A stretch of 17,142 nucleotides of DNA from the NCBI GenBank assembly GCA_050485385.1, contig JBJHBG010000107.1, positions 1 to 17,142 on the forward strand, read 5' to 3'. Source of the stretch: RECO01 sp050485385 (GTDB taxonomy: Bacteria > Pseudomonadota > Alphaproteobacteria > Geminicoccales > Geminicoccaceae). Below, piece after piece: positions 8,720-15,303 of the stretch. Position 1 is the first letter of the stretch. Every line of letters starts with the position of its first letter. The notes under the pieces were generated by a model. It did no database searches, was not told the DNA's origin, and saw nothing but the letters and a program-made list of their open reading frames with translations. Made by a program: the position numbers and the translations under genes.

Positions 8720-9627
8720 GCCCAGACCGGCGTGAGCCAATCGCGGCGGGCGGGGTCCTGCCCCCGCACCACGGCGAAGTAGCGCTCCTGCATGGCGCGG
8801 GTCATCGGCCCGATCGCGCCGTCGCCCACCGGCAGCCGGTCGATGGAGAGGATCGGCTCGATCTCCTGCCCTGAACCGCACCAGAAGGCCTCGTCCGCGG
8901 CGTAGAGTTCCGAGCGGTCGAGCCGGCGCTCGATCGCGGGCGCTCCCGCCACCTCCGGTGCCAGGGCCAGCACGGTGTCGCGGGTGATGCTCTCCAGAAT
9001 GTCGCTGCCGACATCGGGCGTGATCAGCCGGCCGTCGCGGACGACGAAGAGGCACGCGCCCGAACCCTCCGCCACCTTGCCGTCGGCGGTCAGCATCAAG
9101 ACGCCGTCGTAGCCGTCCTGCATGGCGGCGATCTCGGCGGCGCGGTTGTTGACGTAGTTGCCGGTGCATTTCACGCGCGCCGGCAAGGCCGCGTCGGCAA
9201 TACGCCGCCAACTCCCGACGGTGACGTGAACGCCGCCGCCGACCCCCTTGGACGGACGCGGCAACGCCCCGGCGACGAGGCCGATCGGCCCCGTCTGATG
9301 CAACGGCAGATCGCCGTCCATGTAGGCGATGAGGCGGATGTGGACGTCCTCGCGCAGTTCGTTCGCCCGCAGCATCGAAAGTACGGCATCGGCGAGTTCG
9401 GCCCGGTCATGGATGCGGTCGTAGCGCATCACCTTCATCCCGAAGCGCAGCCGCTCCAGATGCTCGTCGAGGCGAAAGACGTAGAGCTCGCCATCGGCAC
9501 CGGCATAGCCCCTGAGCCCCTCGAACACGCCGCAGCCATACTTCACCACGCCCGAGAAGGCATGCACCTTGGCCTCGCCATAGGGCACGATCTCGCCGTC
9601 AAGATACATCCAAGGTGCTGTCGCCAT
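8713..9627 (-). CDS. ilvE: Branched-chain amino acid aminotransferase family (class IV PLP enzyme)
   Basis: This 304-residue cytosolic fold-type IV transaminase matches the length of IlvE, which interconverts Leu, Ile and Val with their 2-oxo acids using glutamate/2-oxoglutarate. Visible landmarks are YGCGVFEGLRGY (30-41), Arg59 in EHLERL, the Schiff-base lysine Lys153 in VKCTGNYVNN and Glu187 in VAEGSGACLF. The residues after the lysine (CTGNYVNN) fit the BCAT group better than D-amino-acid transaminase or ADC lyase, but class IV assignments by eye are imperfect. The ATG at 9627 is preceded by GGAGG at 13 bases and starts the conserved MYLDGEIVP segment; the in-frame extension upstream is non-conserved. 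It is convergent with the hydroxyacid dehydrogenase gene. A 16-base palindrome lies 50-65 bases upstream of the start. Confidence 0.9.
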   Translation of the reverse strand: MATAPWMYLDGEIVPYGEAKVHAFSGVVKYGCGVFEGLRGYAGADGELYVFRLDEHLERLRFGMKVMRYDRIHDRAELADAVLSMLRANELREDVHIRLIAYMDGDLPLHQTGPIGLVAGALPRPSKGVGGGVHVTVGSWRRIADAALPARVKCTGNYVNNRAAEIAAMQDGYDGVLMLTADGKVAEGSGACLFVVRDGRLITPDVGSDILESITRDTVLALAPEVAGAPAIERRLDRSELYAADEAFWCGSGQEIEPILSIDRLPVGDGAIGPMTRAMQERYFAVVRGQDPARRDWLTPVWAG

Positions 9628-9676
9628 CGGCCTTCCCTCCCCACCGCCACACGCGCACGCTCGCAGTCGACGCAGC

Positions 9677-9692
9677 GCGTGGCAAGCCACGC
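9677..9692. promoter_or_regulatory. Palindromic operator-like site upstream of the class IV aminotransferase gene
   Basis: GCGTGGC-AA-GCCACGC is an inverted repeat with 7-base arms and a 2-base centre, lying 50-65 bases upstream of the aminotransferase ATG. That geometry and position suit a transcription-factor site. No regulator can be named. The rest of 9628-9760 holds only a short G5/C5 hairpin (9745-9761) at the end of the upstream hydrolase gene, without a T-run. Confidence 0.35.
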
Positions 9693-9760
9693 CGCCGCTC
9701 GGGCGCCATGCACCGAGCAACGATGTGTCGACGGCGGCAAAGGCGGGGGTATTGGGCCCC

Positions 9761-10747
9761 CTACGATCCCCGAGCGGCGGCAGGCCGCCGCCACGTGGAC
9801 CTGGGGCTCGCGGACCGCGCGTTCGAGCCGCCCCCCGAGACGCGGTCGAGGAAGGCGCGCACGGTGGCGGCCACGGCTGCTTCGGCGGCTTCGCCGTCGG
9901 CCGGCGCCTCGAACTCGCGATACCGCGTCTGCCGCGGGGGTAGCGCCAGGGCGAGTGCCCGGGCACCCGAGGTCGCCGGGCGGTGCGGGTGGCTTCGATC
10001 GGTACCGACGACCAGGATCGGTACGTCCAGCGTGGCGAGGCCATAGGGGTCGAGGGCCTGGATCAGCGCTGGCTCGAGCACCGCCGCCGCGCGGATACGG
10101 CGGTCGGCGAGGCCCTCGACATCGCCCGGCGGCTCGACTTCATCGACGAGGCCGCAGTCGTCGTGCTCGGGGTGGTGGGCGCAGAGCAATGCATGTCGCT
10201 CCGGCGCAGCCGGCACGCCGACCAGGGTCAGCACGGTGAAGGCGCCAAGGCCGTGCCCGATGGCGACGATTGCGTCCGCGTCGATCGTGTGACCGAGGAC
10301 CGAGTGATCGAGCACCGCGTCGACCGTGCGGCGGAGGTCGAGGGCGCGCCGCCCGATCGCGGCCCGACCATCCCTATCCGTTCCCGCCTGGTCGATCGCG
10401 ACGACGACGTAGCCGGCTTCGGCGAGCGCGCGGGCGAGCCAAGCCTGACCGGCAGTTGGCTCGAAGATGCCGTGCGACAGGAGGACCAGGGGAAACGGCC
10501 CCTGGCCCACCGGCGCCGCCGCCCAAGGGTCGATGCGTGGGCCGATGCCGTCGGTGGCAAGGCGCAGGCGCTCGTGGCTACCGCCACTCGGGTACCAGAC
10601 GTGGCCGGCGAGCGCGGGGGGGGCGGTGCCGGCGATGCGCAGCGATGCATGGCCGACGTCCTGGGGCACGGGATCGGCGATGCTCGCCCAAGCCACGAGG
10701 GCCGCGACGAGGCCCGGGGCGACCAACGGCGCGAGCCGGCTACGCAT
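9761..10747 (-). CDS. Exported alpha/beta-hydrolase-fold protein, dienelactone-hydrolase-like, nucleophile replaced
   Basis: This 328-residue protein has an N-terminal hydrophobic segment (about 7-24) that looks like a signal peptide or anchor, so it probably acts in the periplasm. The fold is supported by the oxyanion-side LLSHGIFEPTAG (89-100), the WLARALAEAGYVVVAIDQAGTD region (103-124) and the nucleophile-elbow position IGHGLGA (163-169). In active relatives the elbow reads GHSxG; here residue 166 is Gly (codon GGC), so the usual serine nucleophile is absent. I also see no obvious catalytic His near the C-terminus. It may be a pseudoenzyme, or one base may be misread (GGC for AGC). ATG at 10747 has GGAGAGG about 6 bases upstream. 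It lies 37 bases after the DUF1127 gene and is probably co-transcribed with it. The last 24 residues are a basic low-complexity tail. Confidence 0.8.
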   Translation of the reverse strand: MRSRLAPLVAPGLVAALVAWASIADPVPQDVGHASLRIAGTAPPALAGHVWYPSGGSHERLRLATDGIGPRIDPWAAAPVGQGPFPLVLLSHGIFEPTAGQAWLARALAEAGYVVVAIDQAGTDRDGRAAIGRRALDLRRTVDAVLDHSVLGHTIDADAIVAIGHGLGAFTVLTLVGVPAAPERHALLCAHHPEHDDCGLVDEVEPPGDVEGLADRRIRAAAVLEPALIQALDPYGLATLDVPILVVGTDRSHPHRPATSGARALALALPPRQTRYREFEAPADGEAAEAAVAATVRAFLDRVSGGGSNARSASPRSTWRRPAAARGS

Positions 10748-10784
10748 GGTTCCTCTCCAGCAATGACGGATGGGCGCGACCGGC

Positions 10785-11021
10785 TCACCGCTCCCAGAAC
10801 GGCTTGCGCGCTTCGGTGCGCGCATCCTCCCGGGCGACGCCGATGTCGCGCAGCATGCGGTCCGGCAACTCGGCGAGCTGGGCGCGGCTGCGGGAGCGCT
10901 CACGCCAGGTCCGGAACACGTGCCAAATGCCGATCAGCGCGTTCCAAAGCCCGATGCCGAGCGGTACCGCAGACGACAGGTGAGAGTGGTGTATCGGCAC
11001 GACTTTGCGGTGCTCGCTCAT
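10785..11021 (-). CDS. Small DUF1127 family protein
   Basis: This 78-residue basic protein carries the DUF1127 module at its C-terminal half: an Arg-rich helix (TWRERSRSRAQLAELP) followed by the signature LRDIGVAREDA and a closing KPFWER. The N-terminal half has a mildly hydrophobic stretch (about 18-36). DUF1127 proteins are small, abundant in Alphaproteobacteria, and in studied cases affect RNA turnover and phosphate or nitrogen and carbon metabolism; no function is fixed for this one. The ATG at 11021 is chosen because family similarity lies wholly downstream and an AGGGG sits about 12 bases before it. It is divergent from the MocR regulator gene across 197 bases and is followed at 37 bases by the exported hydrolase gene. 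Confidence 0.9.
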   Translation of the reverse strand: MSEHRKVVPIHHSHLSSAVPLGIGLWNALIGIWHVFRTWRERSRSRAQLAELPDRMLRDIGVAREDARTEARKPFWER

Positions 11022-11181
11022 GGCGACGGTCCCCTGACGATGTGTGTCCGGCCCGAGGCGATAGCCGAGGCGCCAGCGTCGGATCTTGATCGAAGTTGCG
11101 GCCGCAGGTGCGGCGACGGCGCGGGTGCAGCGCATGGCGGTGGAACCTCGAAGGGGGTTGGTCTGGCCATCGTCGTTGCGT

Positions 11182-11229
11182 TACTGGTTCCAAGAAAGAG
11201 CCAGTACGAGGTCGTTCGATGGAACCAGT
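11182..11229. promoter_or_regulatory. Candidate MocR operator: inverted CTGGTTC-type repeats before the regulator start
   Basis: TACTGGTTC (11182-11190) and GAGCCAGTA (11198-11206) form an inverted repeat matching at 8 of 9 positions across a 7-base spacer. A third copy, GGAACCAGT (11221-11229), overlaps the regulator's ATG and is the perfect inverse of ACTGGTTCC at 11183-11191. MocR/GabR regulators typically bind paired short boxes between themselves and a divergent gene, so autoregulation, control of the divergent DUF1127 gene, or both, is likely. Confidence 0.55.
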
Positions 11230-12664
11230 CGCACTCGCCGCCTTGGCACCGCTGGACCGTGCCGCCGCGACGCCGCTCACCCACCAGCTCTACCTCGCGC
11301 TGCGCGCCGCGGTTCGCGACGGCCGGCTGCCGGCCGGCTTCTCGCTGCCGTCGAGCCGCACCGCCGCGATGAGCCTCGGCGTCTCGCGCAACACGGTGAA
11401 CGCGGCCTACGACCTGTTGCGCGCCGAGGGGGTGGTGACCGTGCGCGCCGGTGCGACGCCGCGCGTGTCGGCGCTGGACGAGCCGCCAGCCCGGCCGCCC
11501 CGGCCGGCGGTGCCCGAAGGTCCGCTGCCCTCGGCCCGCGGACGCCGCCTCGCCACCGACGAGCGGACGCGGCTCTACGCCCGAATGCAGGGGCACTTCC
11601 CGCCCGGCGACCCCGACGAGGCGCTGTTCCCGCGCGAGCTTTGGGCACGCACGCTCAGGCGGGTGGCGCAGGCCCGCTACGGCGACGCCATCAGCTACGG
11701 CAGCTACGAAGGACTGCCGCGGCTGCGCGAGGTGCTGGCCGAGCGCCTTTTGGTCGACCGCGGCGTGCGGACGGAGCCGGACCGGATCCTCGTTACCGCC
11801 GGCGCCCAGTCGGCGATGGGCCTGATCGCGCGGGTGCTGGCCGACCCCGGCGACGCGGCCCTGATCGAGGAGCCGGGCTATACCGGCACGCGCAGCGCGC
11901 TGCGCGGCGCCGGCCTGCGGTTGGTTCCCCTGCCGGTCGACGGCGACGGCGCCGACATCGAGCGGGTAGACGGGACGCTGCCGGTGCGGCTCGCCTACGT
12001 GACACCTTCGAACCAATACCCCCTGGGCGTGCGCATGACGCTGGCGCGGCGGCTGGCGCTGCTCGCCCATGCCCGCGCGCACGGCGCGGTCGTCGTCGAG
12101 GACGACTACGACGGCGAGTTCCACTGGCGTGGCGGTCCCATCGCCGCCCTGCACGCGCTCGGCGAGGGCAACGAAGTGATCTACATGGGCTCCGCCTCGA
12201 AGAGCCTCTTGCCCGGCGTGCGCCTCGGCTGGCTCGTGGTTCCGCCGCAACTCGCCGACACCTTCCGCATCGCCCACCGCACCCTCGGCGTCGCCGCCAG
12301 CGTCCACGTGCAGGCGGCGCTCGCCGAATTGATGGCGAACGGCGCCTATCGCGCGCACTTGCGGCGAATCGCCCGCATCTACGCCGGCCGTGGCGCCCTC
12401 CTCGCAAATGCGCTCGGCGGGCGCTTCGGCGGTCGGCTCCAGGTCAACCAGCCGGACGGCGGCCTGCAACTCACGGTCGAGCTGGCCGATTACCAGATCG
12501 AGCGGACCGCGTTGCAGCGGCTCGGCGCTGCGGGCTTCGCCGTGGCCGCGCTGTCCGGGTACGGCCTCGACCGCCCTTGCCGGCCGGGCCTCGTCATCGG
12601 CTTCGCCGACGCGACCCCGCCCCTGGTCGAGCGGTTCGCGGCGGCGTTGGGAACGGTGCTGTAG
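11219..12664 (+). CDS. MocR/PdxR-type transcriptional regulator (GntR wHTH fused to aminotransferase domain)
   Basis: This 481-residue protein has a GntR winged helix-turn-helix at about 17-80 (LPSSRTAAMSLGVSRNTV is the recognition region), a Pro-rich linker (about 88-105) and a class I aminotransferase-like domain. That domain shows YGSYEGLPRLRE (160-171), TPSNQYPLG (262-270), the PLP-site EDDYDGEF (294-301) and the PLP lysine Lys328 in GSASKSLLPGVRLGW. Members sense PLP or an amino compound linked to it (GabR, PdxR, TauR). Most relatives have TPSHQYP; here the His is Asn265. The ATG at 11219 begins a typical N-terminal segment and has an operator-like repeat just upstream. The gene is divergent from DUF1127 and convergent with the MCE operon. 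The effector and targets are unknown. Confidence 0.94.
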   Translation: MEPVALAALAPLDRAAATPLTHQLYLALRAAVRDGRLPAGFSLPSSRTAAMSLGVSRNTVNAAYDLLRAEGVVTVRAGATPRVSALDEPPARPPRPAVPEGPLPSARGRRLATDERTRLYARMQGHFPPGDPDEALFPRELWARTLRRVAQARYGDAISYGSYEGLPRLREVLAERLLVDRGVRTEPDRILVTAGAQSAMGLIARVLADPGDAALIEEPGYTGTRSALRGAGLRLVPLPVDGDGADIERVDGTLPVRLAYVTPSNQYPLGVRMTLARRLALLAHARAHGAVVVEDDYDGEFHWRGGPIAALHALGEGNEVIYMGSASKSLLPGVRLGWLVVPPQLADTFRIAHRTLGVAASVHVQAALAELMANGAYRAHLRRIARIYAGRGALLANALGGRFGGRLQVNQPDGGLQLTVELADYQIERTALQRLGAAGFAVAALSGYGLDRPCRPGLVIGFADATPPLVERFAAALGTVL

Positions 12665-12715
12665 TCCCCGGAGCGGGCGGTCCATGATCGTGTCCCTGGC
12701 GGTCGCAGGGCACAG

Positions 12716-12766
12716 CTTCGCTGCACGCGGCGACCGCCGCGACCCGATTCGCGCGATGCAACGAAG
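12716..12766. repeat. Nested inverted repeats between convergent genes
   Basis: The 140-base gap between the regulator stop and the lipoprotein-gene stop holds CTTCGCTGCA (12716-12725) facing TGCAACGAAG (12757-12766), complementary at 9 of 10 positions. Inside it lies CGCGGC-GACC-GCCGCG (12726-12741). It could fold as a stem with an inner hairpin and act as a bidirectional terminator. There is no T-run on either side, so this is tentative. Confidence 0.35.
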
Positions 12767-12804
12767 AGAAGTCGCAGGCGGTTCTTGGCCCCCTGCCTGA
12801 TGCG

Positions 12805-13428
12805 CTAAACGCCGCCTTGCGTTTCCTCGACGACCCACGTGGCGAGGTCGGCCAGGGCTTGGGCGGTGGCTTCGTCGATGGCGCGGGTGAGCGTCTCGGC
12901 GGCATCGTCGGCCGCCCGCGCCGTGCCCGTGAACACGGCCGTCGACACGATCTCGCGATCCGGCAGGCGCACCAGCCGTGCCGCCACGCTGGCGACCGCG
13001 TTGGCGCTGAGGTCGGGCTGGATCTCGGCTTCCATCGCCTCGAGCAGCGTGACCAGGGCGAACTGTGCGCGGCCGGCCCGCTGCGCTGCATCCACGACCT
13101 GGATCGAGCCGGTGGCCTGGAGCGTGCGGGCCAGCGAGCGCCGGAGCATGTCGGGCATGCGGTCGTCCCAGCGGGCACCCGCCACCGCCGCCCGCTGGCC
13201 GTCGGCGAGCACCAGGATGCGGTCGGTCGCGAGCAGGCCCTGGGCGATCGGGGTTTCCACCGCCACCGATGGACCGTCCGACGACATCGCGGTGCCGGCG
13301 GGCATCGCCCCGGCGCCGAGCTGGAAGGACGGCGTGGGCTGTGCCTGGGGCAACGCCACGCAACCGGCGAGGGCTAGCACCGCGGCCACGACCCACCAGC
13401 GGCCGGGAAGCGCTCGGAACCTGGTCAT
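12805..13428 (-). CDS. MCE/ABC-transport auxiliary lipoprotein (PqiC/DUF330-like)
   Basis: This 207-residue predicted lipoprotein has a basic N-terminus, a hydrophobic stretch and lipobox LAGC (20-23), with Cys23 as the lipidated residue. The residue after it is Val, not Asp, which fits sorting to the outer membrane. The mature part resembles the ABC-type transport auxiliary lipoproteins found beside MCE operons. These are thought to dock the periplasmic MCE assembly at the outer membrane, as PqiC does. The ATG at 13428 is chosen because AGGGAG lies 7 bases upstream and it gives a compact lipoprotein signal; an in-frame TTG at 13467, overlapping the MlaD stop, would add 13 residues including acidic ones. 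It is the last gene of the mlaE-mlaF-mlaD operon. Confidence 0.85.
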   Translation of the reverse strand: MTRFRALPGRWWVVAAVLALAGCVALPQAQPTPSFQLGAGAMPAGTAMSSDGPSVAVETPIAQGLLATDRILVLADGQRAAVAGARWDDRMPDMLRRSLARTLQATGSIQVVDAAQRAGRAQFALVTLLEAMEAEIQPDLSANAVASVAARLVRLPDREIVSTAVFTGTARAADDAAETLTRAIDEATAQALADLATWVVEETQGGV

Positions 13429-13463
13429 GTCATCTCCCTGGGACACGATCTGCACCATCTCGC

Positions 13464-14495
13464 TCAACGCGGGCCGCGCGACCGCGGCTGGTATTCGGGA
13501 ATCGCCTCGGGCCGCAGCAGAAAGCCCGCGCCTTCCGCCTCCAGCCGTCGCGCCACCCGCTCGATGGCGCGTACCATCGACTGGGCGTCGACCGCCAACC
13601 CCTGCAACTCGCCCAAACCCTCGCCGGTGAACTGGCGCAGCGCACCGCGGTTCTCGCGCACCAGCGCCTGGACCTCCTCGGCAGCACTGCCCATCGCGGC
13701 GACCGCGGTCGCGAGGCCGTCGATCACCGCGGTCACGTCTTCGGTGCGGTCGCCGAGCAGGCCGTCGAGCCGGGCGGCGGTCTCACCGATGGTCGTAGCC
13801 GCATCGCGCAGGCTCGCCACCGCCTCGGTGACGCCCGGGCCGGCCGCCTCCAACGCGGCGGCGAAGCTGGCCGCGCTGGCGAGCGCCGCCGACACGTTGG
13901 CGAGGTTGTCCTCGGTGAACAGCTTGCCCGCCTCGTCGGCGATGCTCCCGAAGCGGCCCACCATATCCGGCAGGTCCTGGCCGAGCGTCTGTGCGATTTC
14001 GGTGAAGCGGGCGAGGTCCGAGCGTACCGCCGGCATGGTGGGCACGCCCATGAAGGTCGACGGCGCCTCGTAGGGCGGCTCCTCTGCGGCGAAGACGAGC
14101 CGCAGGTTCATCGAGCCGGTCACGACGCTCTGCACGCCGATCTGCGCCCGCAGACCGTCGTCGATCAGGCGGTCGACGATGAAGGCGGTATCGCCGTAGT
14201 CGCGGTCGACCACCAGCGCGCCGCCATGCAGGCGGAAGACGACACCGTTGACGATGGTGCCGGCCTCGACGGTCAGCACGGCGCCGACCTGGGTCACCTC
14301 GCCGACCTGCACGCCGTTGTAGGTGACGGGGGCGCCGACGTGCAGGCCCTGCAGGCTTTCGCCGAACACGGCGGCACGGCGAATCGAGTCGTCGAAGATC
14401 AGACCCGAACCGAAGGCGACGATGCCGCCGACGACGAGACCGATACCGCCGAGGACGAAGGCGCCGATCCAGGCCGAGGACACACGGCGCGCCAT
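13464..14495 (-). CDS. mlaD: MlaD/MCE family phospholipid-transport substrate-binding protein
   Basis: This 343-residue inner-membrane-anchored periplasmic protein has one N-terminal membrane helix (about 8-31) and one MCE domain (about 37-137) with the signature GLHVGAPVTYNGVQVG (50-65). A long, Ala-rich, mostly helical C-terminal region follows (about 155-330). MCE proteins form hexameric rings that carry lipids across the periplasm. E. coli MlaD is only about 183 residues; this one is nearly twice as long, and the helices could build a tunnel as in PqiB or Mce proteins. The ATG at 14495 begins directly at the membrane helix; it lies 25 bases after the ATPase gene stop, with a weak Shine-Dalgarno sequence. 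The protein ends in a Pro/Arg-rich tail. Confidence 0.92.
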   Translation of the reverse strand: MARRVSSAWIGAFVLGGIGLVVGGIVAFGSGLIFDDSIRRAAVFGESLQGLHVGAPVTYNGVQVGEVTQVGAVLTVEAGTIVNGVVFRLHGGALVVDRDYGDTAFIVDRLIDDGLRAQIGVQSVVTGSMNLRLVFAAEEPPYEAPSTFMGVPTMPAVRSDLARFTEIAQTLGQDLPDMVGRFGSIADEAGKLFTEDNLANVSAALASAASFAAALEAAGPGVTEAVASLRDAATTIGETAARLDGLLGDRTEDVTAVIDGLATAVAAMGSAAEEVQALVRENRGALRQFTGEGLGELQGLAVDAQSMVRAIERVARRLEAEGAGFLLRPEAIPEYQPRSRGPR

Positions 14496-14520
14496 CAGGC
14501 CTGCCCGGTCGGTCGTCGGA

Positions 14521-15303
14521 TCAGCCGCATGCCGTCTCCTCTTCGGTCTCGCCACGGCGAAGGAACCGCCGCACCTTCTCGTGCTCGGCGTGGTCGCGCA
14601 GCCACGAGGGTGCGCCGCGGCCAATCATGCGTCGGCTTTCGGCATCGAGAAAGATGCTGTCCGTGCCGATGGCGAAGATGCTGGCGAGTTCGTGGCTGAC
14701 GATCACCACGGTGGCGCTCAGCGTGTCGCGGAGTTGGACGATCAGTTCGTCCAGCAGCCTGGCACTCAACGGATCGAGGCCGGCCGAGGGCTCGTCGAAG
14801 AACAGCAGCGGCGGATCGAGGGCGATCGCGCGTGCGAGGCCGGCGCGCTTGCGCATGCCGCCCGAGATCTCCGAGGGGTAGTAGTCCTCGAACCCGGCAA
14901 GGCCGACCAGCGCCAGCTTGTAGGCGGCGATGTCCCGGCGTTCGCGAGCGCGGAGCCGCGTGTGCTGCTCCAGCACCATCTCCACGTTCTGCGCGAGCGT
15001 CATCGAGCTGAAGAGGGCGCCTTGCTGGTAGAGCATGCCGACCTTGGCGAGATGCGCCGCCATGGCCCGCCCGTCGTCCGGATCGAACGGCCGGCCGGCA
15101 TAGGCGATGCTTCCCTCGGCGGGACGGAGCAGTCCCAGCATGTGCCGCAAAAGCGTGCTCTTGCCGCAGCCGCTGTCGCCCATGACGAAGAAAATCTCGC
15201 CCGCCTTCACCTCGAAGTCGACGGCGCGTTGGAGCGTGAAGTCGCCGAAGGCCATGGTGAGGTCCCGCACCTCGATCAGGGGGGCGTCAGATGTCGAGGA
15301 CAT
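14521..15303 (-). CDS. mlaF: MlaF-type ABC transporter ATP-binding protein
   Basis: This 260-residue cytoplasmic ATPase powers the MlaE permease in MCE-type lipid transport. Motifs are Walker A GDSGCGKST (42-50), Q-loop in GMLYQQGALF (89-98), signature ISGGM (146-150), Walker B LLFFDEP (166-172) with the family-typical SAGLDP after it, and switch His204. The LYQQGALFSSMT segment is highly characteristic of MlaF/Mkl proteins. Its ATG lies 17 bases inside the mlaE gene, so translation is coupled. The C-terminus is short and acidic (ending EETACG). Length matches the family. Confidence 0.95.
   Translation of the reverse strand: MSSTSDAPLIEVRDLTMAFGDFTLQRAVDFEVKAGEIFFVMGDSGCGKSTLLRHMLGLLRPAEGSIAYAGRPFDPDDGRAMAAHLAKVGMLYQQGALFSSMTLAQNVEMVLEQHTRLRARERRDIAAYKLALVGLAGFEDYYPSEISGGMRKRAGLARAIALDPPLLFFDEPSAGLDPLSARLLDELIVQLRDTLSATVVIVSHELASIFAIGTDSIFLDAESRRMIGRGAPSWLRDHAEHEKVRRFLRRGETEEETACG

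Noticed and set aside
11018..13396. 792-codon minus-strand open frame across the MocR gene
   Set aside because: It is antisense to a complete MocR regulator and runs through intergenic sequence; composition is Arg/Ala/Gly/Pro-rich with no motifs.
13428..13467. TTG start at 13467 for the lipoprotein gene, overlapping the mlaD stop
   Set aside because: It adds an acidic 13-residue stretch before the lipoprotein signal, whereas the ATG at 13428 has a good Shine-Dalgarno sequence and a standard signal.
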